A stretch of 6,544 nt of DNA from Acidaminococcus fermentans (lineage in GTDB: Bacteria; Bacillota_C; Negativicutes; Acidaminococcales; Acidaminococcaceae): positions 1-6,544 of the forward strand of contig SFHH01000117.1 of the NCBI GenBank assembly GCA_004555735.1, in the 5' to 3' direction. Under the pieces are notes generated by a model, which saw only the letters and a program-made list of their open reading frames with translations, was not told where the DNA came from and made no database searches. Shown piece by piece: positions 1-5,878 of the stretch. Made by a program: the position numbers and the translations under genes. The number at the start of each line of letters is the position of its first letter. Position 1 is the stretch's first letter.

Positions 1-98
1 ATTACGATTTGAAGACTCGGGACGCCAATGATGATCTGAAGATCAAAGACGGCGACCACAGCCGGACTTTGTGGTCGCAGATCGTGGTGACTTTCTGA
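1..98 (+). CDS. OmpM-type SLH porin, 3' end only (partial)
   Basis: The reading frame starting at base 3 encodes 31 residues, beginning YDLKTRD and ending RTLWSQIVVTF, followed by TGA at 96-98. The end matches the C-termini of the three complete porins downstream; the third complete one ends RTLWSQLVVTF. A terminal beta-strand ending in Phe is the usual signal for BAM-dependent outer-membrane insertion. This is therefore the tail of a fourth paralogue whose anchor and most of whose barrel lie outside the window. A terminator follows directly. Paralogy is seen in the sequence; the porin function is inferred from the complete copies. Confidence 0.9.
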   Translation, partial: YDLKTRDANDDLKIKDGDHSRTLWSQIVVTF

Positions 99-107
99 TA
101 GTGGCTG

Positions 108-138
108 AAAAGACGGCTTCTGCAGGAGCCGTCTTTTT
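108..138 (+). terminator. Rho-independent terminator of the first (partial) porin gene
   Basis: The stem AAAAGACGGCT pairs with AGCCGTCTTTT around an 8-nt loop (119-126), and the 3' arm runs into five T residues (134-138). It starts 10 nt after the stop codon at 96-98, as expected for the terminator of a gene transcribed alone. Confidence 0.88.
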
Positions 139-198
139 GAAAAAAATGTACTGGACTATACAATTTTCTTCTTAAAACCCAAAAGAAGCCTGGATTCA

Positions 199-227
199 TT
201 GCATTACTATGCAAAATATGGTAATTT
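199..227 (+). promoter_or_regulatory. Promoter of the 378-1649 porin gene (extended -10)
   Basis: A candidate -35 TTGCAT (199-204) lies 17 nt from a -10 TAATTT (222-227). A TG one base upstream of the -10 (219-220) makes it an extended -10. The same arrangement recurs before the next porin gene, with the 10-mer GCAAAATATG at an identical offset of 12 nt from the TTGC. That conservation is the main support, because the hexamers are only moderate matches to consensus. The predicted start near 234 would give a leader of about 144 nt. Confidence 0.6.
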
Positions 228-255
228 TATAAATTGTAACAGGCTTTTCACACAG

Positions 256-377
256 GCTTTATCTCGGTCAGGCACTGGAACGCTTTTCTTGGAACAGAGG
301 AAACGAGGAGACTCGCGGGAAGGGAAGGACGGAGCAGGGACTGCCTGGATAAAAATAAACTCTGGGAGGAATCTCCA
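256..377 (+). promoter_or_regulatory. Conserved 5' leader, copy 1
   Basis: This untranslated leader aligns with 1848-1968 upstream of the next porin gene, including an identical 23-nt block at 338-360. The two copies differ by about one nucleotide in length but carry frame-shifting gaps in the middle, so conservation is at the RNA or DNA level and not of a peptide. It contains AGGAAAC-NN-GG-NN-ACTC (298-314), which is also in the leader of the third gene. CGAG-GAGA-CTCG (304-315) can form a small GNRA-capped hairpin. The ribosome-binding site GGGAGGA (364-370) lies 7 nt from the ATG. I recognise no known riboswitch class here. Confidence 0.6.
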
Positions 378-1649
378 ATGAAAAAATCTCTTGTCTTTGC
401 TATGGCCATGGCCCTGGGCGTCAGCGCTACCGCTTTTGCGGCCAATCCCTTCTCCGATCTGCCTGCCGGCCATTGGGCCTATGGCGCTGTGGCCAAACTG
501 GCGGCTGCCGGCGTCGTCGATGGCTATCCTGACGGCACCTTCAAGGGTGACAAGACCATGACCCGTTATGAAATGGCCCAGATCGTGGCCAAGGCCCTGG
601 CCAAAGGCGCTATCGGTGCCGATGACAAACTGGTCAGCGAATTCGCGGATGAACTGGACAACCTGGGCGTCCGGGTGGCCAAACTGGAAAAGAACGCGGA
701 CAATGTAAAGATCACCGGGGCTGCCCGTTATGCCACCTATACGGTCAGAGGCGGCGCTGCTAAGGCTGCGTATGGTGGAAATGACCATGGTTCCACCCTC
801 CGGTCCCGTCTATGGTTCACGGGCGAGGTGAACGACAACTGGCATTATACCGGCATGATCCAGAATATCCAGAGTTTCGAAGGAAAGAATGAATCCGGGG
901 ATAGTGACACGGAATTCCAGAGAGCCTACCTGAGCGGGAATATCGGGGCTGTGAACCTGACCGCAGGCCGTTACAACGCTTTCTTCTCCGATGGGAACGT
1001 ATTCGATGATCGGGCCGATGCCATCGAAGGCCGGATCAACTTCGGCAAGACCTATTTCGATGCAGCCTGGGGCAAACTGGCCAACGATGTGAACTATGGC
1101 TGGACGGCAGAGGAAGATAAGAACCAATCCGCTGCAGATACTTTCTATGCCTTTGTATTGGGTGGCAACTATGGCAACCTGCACGGAGAAGCAACTTACC
1201 TGAAAGCCGATGATGTAAAAGCCATGGGCATGCAGGGGGATGACAAGATCTGGACCTTGGGGGCCGATTACCAGGCTGGTAAGTTGAATATCAATGCCAT
1301 GTACCTGAAAGGCGATAATGACTACATCGATAAAGTAAGCGGGACGGATGATGACGGCTATGTGGTGGGCCTGAATTATGCCGGTGCTGAAACCAACAAA
1401 CCGGGGACCTGGGGCCTGTATGCCAAATACTATGACCAGTCCGCTCCTACCGTTCTGGCCCACACCATGAACGGGGATTACACCATGTTCGATACCTACG
1501 GCTTCAAAGGCTATATGGTGGGCGGCAACCTGACGGTAGCCAAGAATATGGTGGCTACGGTGGAATACTATGACCTGAAAGGCAAGGGCGGCGACCTGGG
1601 TAACAGCCATGCCCGCACCCTGTGGTCCGAACTGACCGTAACCTTCTGA
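378..1649 (+). CDS. SLH-domain outer-membrane porin, OmpM type (copy A)
   Basis: This encodes 423 residues and is expected to act as an outer-membrane channel that also tethers the membrane to the cell wall. Residues 1-21 form a Sec signal peptide (KK, hydrophobic core, AFA before a predicted cut at 21/22). Residues 24-77 are one SLH domain, with FSDLPAGHWAY, DGYPDGTFKG and MTRYEMAQIVAKAL. Residues 82-110 look like a short coiled coil (DELDNLGVRVAKLEKNADNV). From about 112 to the end is alternating polar/aromatic beta-barrel sequence that finishes LTVTF. In characterised Negativicutes relatives (OmpM, Mep45) the SLH domain binds polyamine-modified peptidoglycan and the coiled coil trimerises the protein. 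The ATG at 378 is chosen because it begins the signal peptide and has GGGAGGA at 364-370. The gene has its own promoter and terminator. The substrate cannot be told from sequence. Confidence 0.93.
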   Translation: MKKSLVFAMAMALGVSATAFAANPFSDLPAGHWAYGAVAKLAAAGVVDGYPDGTFKGDKTMTRYEMAQIVAKALAKGAIGADDKLVSEFADELDNLGVRVAKLEKNADNVKITGAARYATYTVRGGAAKAAYGGNDHGSTLRSRLWFTGEVNDNWHYTGMIQNIQSFEGKNESGDSDTEFQRAYLSGNIGAVNLTAGRYNAFFSDGNVFDDRADAIEGRINFGKTYFDAAWGKLANDVNYGWTAEEDKNQSAADTFYAFVLGGNYGNLHGEATYLKADDVKAMGMQGDDKIWTLGADYQAGKLNINAMYLKGDNDYIDKVSGTDDDGYVVGLNYAGAETNKPGTWGLYAKYYDQSAPTVLAHTMNGDYTMFDTYGFKGYMVGGNLTVAKNMVATVEYYDLKGKGGDLGNSHARTLWSELTVTF

Positions 1650-1682
1650 TCCATTTCATCCTGACATATACTGATGAACTGG

Positions 1683-1727
1683 AGAAGTCTGGTCGATGGG
1701 AAACTGTCGACCGGGCTTCTTTTTTTT
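1683..1727 (+). terminator. Rho-independent terminator of porin copy A
   Basis: A 14-bp stem (1683-1696 with 1707-1720, including a few G-T pairs) encloses a 10-nt loop and runs into eight T residues (1720-1727). It lies 33 nt after the stop codon at 1647-1649. Confidence 0.93.
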
Positions 1728-1778
1728 GTAATAAAATATACAATAATTATCTTATACTGCAAATTTGATTTCACCATA

Positions 1779-1807
1779 TTGCCATTTTTCGCAAAATATG
1801 TTACAAA
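1779..1807 (+). promoter_or_regulatory. Promoter of the 1969-3288 porin gene (extended -10)
   Basis: A candidate -35 TTGCCA (1779-1784) and -10 TACAAA (1802-1807) are 17 nt apart, with TG at 1799-1800 one base before the -10. The block mirrors the promoter at 199-227, including GCAAAATATG at the same offset. TATACAAT also occurs 42 nt upstream of the TTGC in both copies (157 and 1737). The hexamers are weak, so the call rests on duplication and conserved spacing. The predicted start near 1814 gives a leader of about 155 nt. Confidence 0.58.
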
Positions 1808-1847
1808 TATGCAAGATGACACAAAATTCACACGCCCATTCATACCT

Positions 1848-1968
1848 GCTTTATCCCGGTCAGTGCCGGAAAGCTTTACCCAGAACCAGAGGAAACAAGG
1901 AGACTCGCGAAAATGGGGAAAGTGGAAAGGACTGCCTGGATAAAAATAAACTTCAGGAGGACTCTCCA
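1848..1968 (+). promoter_or_regulatory. Conserved 5' leader, copy 2
   Basis: This is the counterpart of the leader at 256-377. It holds a CCGG-TCAGTG-CCGG hairpin candidate (1856-1869), the shared motif AGGAAAC-NN-GG-NN-ACTC (1890-1906), and the 23-nt block identical to copy 1 (1929-1951). The ribosome-binding site AGGAGG (1955-1960) is 8 nt from the ATG. The porin frame stays open upstream to 1765. That extension is not credible as protein, because it would put 68 unrelated residues before a perfect signal peptide, and copy 1 aligns to it only with frame changes. Confidence 0.6.
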
Positions 1969-3288
1969 ATGAAAAAATCTCTAGTCTTTGCCATGGCCAT
2001 GGCACTGGGTGTCAGTGCCACCGCTTTCGCAGCCAATTCTTTCTCCGATCTGCCCGCCGGCCACTGGGCATACGGCGCTGTAGCCAAACTGGCTGCTGCC
2101 GGCGTCGTCGATGGCTATCCTGATGGGACCTTCAAGGGTGATAAGACCATGACCCGATACGAAATGGCCCAGATCGTGGCCAAGGCCCTGGCCAAAGGCG
2201 CTATCGGATCCGATGACAAACTGGTCAGCGAATTCGCGGATGAACTGGATAACCTGGGCGTCCGGGTGGCCAAACTGGAAAAGAACGCGGACAATGTAAA
2301 AATCACCGGGAACTTCCGGTTCCATCATAGAGCTGCCAGCGGCGGACGAGTAAAAGCTGCCAATGACGAAGGCGTGGCAGATCGTTCTGATACCAAACTC
2401 CGGTCCCGTTTGTTCTTCACCGGCGAAGTGAACGACAACTGGCATTATGTTGGGATGCTCCAGAATATGCAGAACCTGGAAGGCAAGAACGAATCTGGGG
2501 ATAGTGATACGGAATTCCAGAGAGCTTATTTGACCGGGAACATCGGGGTTGTGGATATCACTGCCGGACGGTTCAACGATTTCATCGCTGATGGGAATGT
2601 ATTTGATGACCGGGCCGATGCTGTCCGTGCTGGTGTGAAGTTCGGCCAAGGCTATTTCTCTGCTGCTTGGGGTAAGTTGGCCAATAATAGCCGGTATGGT
2701 TGGAACACGGATAAGAATGATTCGGTTGGGGATACCTATTGGAATGCTGCGTTGGGCGGCAACTGGGGCAACCTGCACGCAGAAGCCACCTATACGAAAA
2801 TCAATGAACAGGACTTCGGTTCTGTAGTTGGATATCCTCATCTGGCGAAATCTGACAATAAGATTTGGACTGTAGGCGCCGACTATACCGCCGGAAAATG
2901 GAATGTGAGCGCCATGTACTTAAAAGGCGACGCGGATCAGGCTGACGCAGTAAAATCTTGGACGGGTGTCGATCCGGATGATGACGGATATGTATTCGGC
3001 CTGAACTATGCCGGGGCTGAAAACAGCAAGCCTGGCAGCTGGGGCCTGTATGCCAAATACTATGATCAAAGTGCCCAGACGGTAGCTGCCCATACCATGA
3101 ATGGTGACTACTATCTGTTCCCGATCACTGGGTTCAAAGGCTACATGGTGGGTGGCAAACTGGCAGTGGCCAAGAACATGATTGCTACGGTAGAATACTA
3201 TGATCTGAAGGATAAGAATGGGGATGCAGGGGAATTTGCTGGCAAACACGCCCGCACTCTATGGTCCGATTTGACCGTAACCTTCTGA
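1969..3288 (+). CDS. SLH-domain outer-membrane porin, OmpM type (copy B)
   Basis: This encodes 439 residues with the same plan as copy A: signal peptide 1-21, SLH domain 24-77, coiled coil 82-110, and a beta-barrel from about 112 ending LTVTF. From residue 22 to 114 it differs from copy A at only two positions (P24S and A81S). The barrel has shared strand segments (GEVNDNWHY, ESGDSDTEFQRAYL, WGLYAKYYDQSA) separated by divergent stretches, for example around residues 115-140 and 270-295, probably surface loops. The start is set at 1969 by the signal peptide and by AGGAGG at 1955-1960, although the frame is open further upstream. It is flanked by its own promoter and terminator. The barrel differences suggest a different surface or permeability, but that is inference. 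Confidence 0.93.
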   Translation: MKKSLVFAMAMALGVSATAFAANSFSDLPAGHWAYGAVAKLAAAGVVDGYPDGTFKGDKTMTRYEMAQIVAKALAKGAIGSDDKLVSEFADELDNLGVRVAKLEKNADNVKITGNFRFHHRAASGGRVKAANDEGVADRSDTKLRSRLFFTGEVNDNWHYVGMLQNMQNLEGKNESGDSDTEFQRAYLTGNIGVVDITAGRFNDFIADGNVFDDRADAVRAGVKFGQGYFSAAWGKLANNSRYGWNTDKNDSVGDTYWNAALGGNWGNLHAEATYTKINEQDFGSVVGYPHLAKSDNKIWTVGADYTAGKWNVSAMYLKGDADQADAVKSWTGVDPDDDGYVFGLNYAGAENSKPGSWGLYAKYYDQSAQTVAAHTMNGDYYLFPITGFKGYMVGGKLAVAKNMIATVEYYDLKDKNGDAGEFAGKHARTLWSDLTVTF

Positions 3289-3301
3289 TCATTCCATCAG
3301 A

Positions 3302-3343
3302 ACTGCAAAAACGGCTCTCCCCAAAGGAGAGCCGTTTTGCAGT
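3302..3343 (+). terminator. Terminator of porin copy B
   Basis: An 18-bp stem (3302-3320 with 3326-3343, one bulged A) has a 9-bp GC-rich core CGGCTCTCC/GGAGAGCCG and a CCAAA loop. Four T residues follow the core. The complementary A-tract on the 5' side means it may also stop transcription from the opposite strand. It begins 14 nt after the stop codon. Confidence 0.85.
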
Positions 3344-3357
3344 CTCACGCCTCACGC
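3344..3357. repeat. Two tandem copies of CTCACGC
   Basis: CTCACGC occurs twice back to back (3344-3350 and 3351-3357), immediately after the copy B terminator and before the long palindrome. Only two units are present, so this may be chance or the edge of the adjacent intergenic element. Confidence 0.45.
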
Positions 3358-3361
3358 CGAA

Positions 3362-3490
3362 AAAGAAGTCAGAAACGGCCCCAAAGGGGCCTTGAGACGT
3401 CAGCTTTGTTCGGATTAGATGAAGGTCCGGCCTGCTTTATCACAGACAAGCTGACATCTGAAAGGCCCAAAGGGCCGGTCTGACGTCTTT
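3362..3490. repeat. Imperfect ~130-bp palindromic intergenic element
   Basis: The outer arms AAAGAAGTCAG (3362-3372) and CTGACGTCTTT (3480-3490) are inverted copies with one mismatch. Inner arms GACGTCAGCTT (3396-3406) and AAGCTGACATC (3448-3458) also pair with one mismatch. Each side carries its own perfect hairpin: GGCCCC-AAA-GGGGCC (3377-3391) and GGCCC-AAA-GGGCC (3464-3476). A weaker central stem pairs 3418-3424 with 3435-3441. The two halves also resemble each other as direct repeats (TCWGAAA, GGCC hairpin, GACGTC). It lies between a terminator and the next promoter, with no coding frame. It could be a REP/BIME-like repeat, a MITE or a structured RNA; a transposase-bearing element is not seen. 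Confidence 0.65.
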
Positions 3491-3501
3491 ATTTCTCCTC
3501 C

Positions 3502-3530
3502 TTGCTAAATTAATTAGTACGGTGTATAAT
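3502..3530 (+). promoter_or_regulatory. Strong sigma-70 type promoter of porin copy C
   Basis: The -35 TTGCTA (3502-3507) and a perfect -10 TATAAT (3525-3530) are separated by exactly 17 nt. The spacer contains an AT-rich imperfect palindrome, CTAAATTAATTAG (3505-3517), that could be an operator. The start is predicted near 3537, giving a leader of about 111 nt. This promoter shows no similarity to the extended -10 promoters of copies A and B, so it is probably regulated differently. Confidence 0.8.
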
Positions 3531-3540
3531 TTGTGAAGTA

Positions 3541-3560
3541 AAGTTAGAAAAAACTAACTT
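3541..3560 (+). promoter_or_regulatory. 5'-terminal hairpin / possible operator in the copy C leader
   Basis: A perfect 7-bp inverted repeat, AAGTTAG (3541-3547) and CTAACTT (3554-3560), flanks an A6 loop. It begins about 11 nt after the -10 element, so it lies at or next to the transcript's 5' end. It could stabilise the mRNA or be a DNA operator. It has no T-run, so it is not a terminator. Confidence 0.55.
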
Positions 3561-3561
3561 A

Positions 3562-3640
3562 TCACACCTTTCCCTTCTCTGTAGGAGGAAACACGGCAAC
3601 TCCTGACGGACCGGCAATGGTGTGAAAAAGTGCAAGGAGG
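3562..3640 (+). promoter_or_regulatory. Structured 5' leader of copy C with ribosome-binding site
   Basis: TCACACC (3562-3568) can pair with GGTGTGA (3619-3625), enclosing a hairpin AGGAG (3583-3587)/CTCCT (3600-3604). The loop of that hairpin carries most of the shared motif AGGAAAC-NN-GG-NN-ACTC (3586-3602). The ribosome-binding site AAGGAGG (3634-3640) lies just outside the closing stem, 7 nt from the ATG. The nested arrangement next to the ribosome-binding site is compatible with an RNA regulatory element, but no known riboswitch class is recognised. Confidence 0.5.
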
Positions 3641-3647
3641 ATTTCTT

Positions 3648-4916
3648 ATGAACAAAAAATTGATCCTGGCCCTGGCTATGGCCTTGGGTGTAAGCGGGAC
3701 GGCCCTGGCGGCCAACCCCTTCTCCGACTTGCCCGCCGGCCACTGGGCTTACGGTGCTGTGGCCAAACTGGCGTCTGCTGGTGTGGTCGACGGCTATCCG
3801 GACGGCACCTTCAAGGGAAACAAGACCATGACCCGGTACGAAATGGCCCAAATCGTGGCCAAAGCTCTGGCCAAAGGAGCCATCAGCGCAGACGATAGAC
3901 TGGTCAGCGAATTTGCTGATGAGCTGGACAACCTAGGTGTTAGAGTAGCCAAACTTGAAAAGAACGCGGATAATGTCCAGATCACTGGGGAAGCCCAGAT
4001 CAGCTATCGGAACGATTCCGGCTCCGCCACCGGCAAGGGCAGTGAATCCGATCTGCGGACCCGGCTGTGGTTCACCGGAGAAGTGAACGACAACTGGCAT
4101 TATGTGGCTATGCTGGAAAACCACCAGTATTTCGGCGGCCGGAACGAATCCGGGGACAGCGACACGGATTTCCAGAGGGCGTTCCTGGACGGCCGGATCG
4201 GCAGCGTGGAACTGAAGGCCGGCCGGTATGATGAATTCCTGGCGGACGGGAACATCTACGACAGCCAGGTGGACGGGGTGAAGGCCAAAGTGGATCTGGG
4301 CCATGCTTCCTATCTCCAGGCGGCCTACGGGAAAATGGCCGATGTATCCGGGTTCGGGTACATGGGCGATGACGAAAAAATTTCCGTGGCTGATAAATTC
4401 TGGACTGCAGAATTGGGCGGGGACATGGGCAACCTGCATCTGGCCGCCACCTACACCAAGGCGGACAATATCACCTTCCTGGACGGGGCGGACAATGAAA
4501 TCTGGACCGCTGGGGCCGGCTATCAGGCCGGCAAACTGGGCCTCAACGCCATGTACCTCCGGGGCAGCAATGACTACGAAAAAGACCGTGACTGGGACAA
4601 GGACGGCTGGGTGGCCGGCCTGACCTACGGCGGTGCGGACAGCGACAAGCCGGGCAGCTGGGGCCTTTTGGCCACGTATTACGATCAGAGCGCTTCTACG
4701 GTGATCGCCCACACCATGGATGGCAACTGGGATACCTTCGTCCCCGGAGAAAGTGGAATCACCAACGGGTTCAAAGGCTGGAAAGTGGGCGGAAACCTGA
4801 CCCTGGCCAAAAACATGGTGGCCGAGGTGGATTACTACGATCTGAAAGGCAAAGAAGGGGACCAGAGCGGGAAACACGCCCGGACCCTCTGGAGCCAGCT
4901 GGTAGTGACTTTCTAA
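3648..4916 (+). CDS. SLH-domain outer-membrane porin, OmpM type (copy C)
   Basis: This encodes 422 residues from the ATG at 3648. A GTG at 3630 in the same frame would add six residues, but its codons overlap the AAGGAGG at 3634-3640, so the ATG is preferred. Residues 1-21 are a signal peptide (MNKKLILALAM... ALA before the cut), 24-77 an SLH domain, 82-110 a coiled coil, and the remainder a beta-barrel ending RTLWSQLVVTF. Between residues 22 and 114 it differs from copy A at five positions (A43S, D58N, G80S, K84R, K111Q), while synonymous codon differences are many more. The barrel is the most divergent of the three and its C-terminus is closest to the partial gene at 1-98. It has its own promoter and terminator. 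The OmpM-type role as tether and channel is inferred from architecture. Confidence 0.93.
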   Translation: MNKKLILALAMALGVSGTALAANPFSDLPAGHWAYGAVAKLASAGVVDGYPDGTFKGNKTMTRYEMAQIVAKALAKGAISADDRLVSEFADELDNLGVRVAKLEKNADNVQITGEAQISYRNDSGSATGKGSESDLRTRLWFTGEVNDNWHYVAMLENHQYFGGRNESGDSDTDFQRAFLDGRIGSVELKAGRYDEFLADGNIYDSQVDGVKAKVDLGHASYLQAAYGKMADVSGFGYMGDDEKISVADKFWTAELGGDMGNLHLAATYTKADNITFLDGADNEIWTAGAGYQAGKLGLNAMYLRGSNDYEKDRDWDKDGWVAGLTYGGADSDKPGSWGLLATYYDQSASTVIAHTMDGNWDTFVPGESGITNGFKGWKVGGNLTLAKNMVAEVDYYDLKGKEGDQSGKHARTLWSQLVVTF

Positions 4917-4922
4917 TTCATT

Positions 4923-4970
4923 CGATAAAAGGGACTTTCGATTCTTGCGAATCGAAAGTCCCTTTTATCG
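4923..4970. terminator. Bidirectional terminator between convergent genes
   Basis: A perfect 22-bp inverted repeat (4923-4944 with 4949-4970) surrounds a 4-nt loop, TTGC. Its arms hold AAAAGGGAC and GTCCCTTTT, so either strand's transcript has a GC-rich core followed by a T-tract. It sits 6 nt after the stop of porin copy C on the + strand and about 30 nt after the stop of the convergent DJ-1-like gene on the - strand, so it probably serves both. Confidence 0.9.
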
Positions 4971-5002
4971 TTTACATGGAGCGCTTATTTCACAGCTCTT
5001 TT

Positions 5003-5848
5003 TTATTTCTCCAGCGCCTTTTCTATGGCCTTGGCCAGGGCCAGATCGGAGGCAGGATTCTGACCGGTGATTAGTTCCCGGTCGCGGACCACATGGCTCT
5101 GGTTCATGCCCTGTACCTGCATTTTGGCTCCGGCTAGCTGCAGGGCCTGTTCCAGATGGAACGGCATGGTAGTTCCCCTGGCTACTTCGCCCGGCCATTC
5201 TTCCGCATCGGACAGGGCCGTCATGGTATAGCCGTCATAGATCCAGCCCTTGCCCAGGCTGAGTACGCTTCGCACATCATTGGCCACCAGGGCCTTGCGG
5301 TACCCTTCCGGATCAGGCAGTACGGACAGGGCCGCTGCCGGACCGTGGCAGATCATGGCCGTAGGTTTGCTTTTTTCGTGGAAATCTTTCAGGATGGCGC
5401 CCAGCTGCCGGTTCTGCATGAGATCTGTCATAGGCGCATGACCACCCGGGATGAAAAGTCCGGTATACTGGTTCAGGTCCTTCCGAGCTTCGGCAAAGGA
5501 AATGGGCTTGAGAGTAGAGGCAAAGGCTTCTGCCTTGACACGGGCTGCTTCATCTCCCTGGAAGAATTTCTTGTCATTGGACCCTTTGTCCATGACCGGT
5601 GCTTTTCCTTCTGGGGTAGCCAGGACAATCTGCCAGCCTTTTTCGGTGAGATATTGGGCTGGTACGGCCAGTTCATTCAAAAAGTAACCGGTGGGCATTT
5701 GGGTATGGTCAGCCAGTTCCAACTGGTCCTGGCTGGATGCAATCAGCAGAACCTTCCCCTTTGCAGGAGCCTTGGCTGAACCGATGGCCGGGATGGATAA
5801 GGACAGCGCGTACAGGGAGAGAAGACAGCGCAGAAAGAAACGTTTCAT
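5003..5848 (-). CDS. Exported DJ-1/PfpI-family protein (Hsp31-like)
   Basis: This encodes 281 residues. Residues 1-27 form a Sec signal peptide (MKRFF, hydrophobic core, then AIGSAKA), so the protein should be periplasmic. The DJ-1/PfpI (class I glutamine amidotransferase-like) fold starts at KVLLIASS (32-39). Conserved points are the acidic residue in TGYFLNEL (E59), the GG turn in IPGGHAP (135-136), the nucleophile elbow AMICHGPAA with C167 and H168, and the closing TGQNPAS (261-267). Relatives act as chaperones, glyoxalases/deglycases or chloride peroxidase-like proteins; the activity here is not determined. The start has AGGAGG (complement of 5857-5862) 8 nt upstream. The gene lies 100 nt downstream of the HxlR-type regulator on the same strand, with its own candidate promoter and a palindrome between them. 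Export is uncommon for this mostly cytosolic family. Confidence 0.88.
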   Translation of the reverse strand: MKRFFLRCLLSLYALSLSIPAIGSAKAPAKGKVLLIASSQDQLELADHTQMPTGYFLNELAVPAQYLTEKGWQIVLATPEGKAPVMDKGSNDKKFFQGDEAARVKAEAFASTLKPISFAEARKDLNQYTGLFIPGGHAPMTDLMQNRQLGAILKDFHEKSKPTAMICHGPAAALSVLPDPEGYRKALVANDVRSVLSLGKGWIYDGYTMTALSDAEEWPGEVARGTTMPFHLEQALQLAGAKMQVQGMNQSHVVRDRELITGQNPASDLALAKAIEKALEK

Positions 5849-5878
5849 GGTTCAAACCTCCTATTATGATGTGTCTCT

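Noticed and set aside
168..188. Short inverted repeat CTTCTT/AAGAAG upstream of porin copy A
   Set aside because: Only six A/T-rich pairs with a nine-base loop, not conserved at the matching place before copy B; probably chance.
199..381. Possible 60-residue leader peptide upstream of porin copy A
   Set aside because: It overlaps the predicted promoter, has no ribosome-binding site, and its frame is not kept in the duplicated leader.
1765..1968. In-frame extension of porin copy B by 68 residues at the N-terminus
   Set aside because: It would bury a perfect signal peptide inside the protein. The strong AGGAGG at 1955-1960 marks the ATG at 1969, and the aligned leader of copy A is not conserved in this frame.
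1981..2841. Long open frame antisense to porin copy B (similar frames oppose copies A and C)
   Set aside because: It mirrors a real gene with skewed codon use, recurs wherever the porin sequence is repeated, has no ribosome-binding site and no recognisable domain.
3344..3490. CRISPR array or insertion sequence in the gap before copy C
   Set aside because: There are no regularly spaced identical repeats, no transposase frame and no clear target-site duplication; the palindrome is better left as an unassigned repeat.
3630..3647. GTG start six codons upstream of porin copy C
   Set aside because: The extra codons lie on the ribosome-binding site itself, and the signal peptide starts at the ATG at 3648 as in the other copies.
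5156..5779. 207-codon open frame on the + strand opposite the DJ-1-like gene
   Set aside because: The - strand gene has signal peptide, motifs and ribosome-binding site; the + frame has none of these and lies wholly within it.
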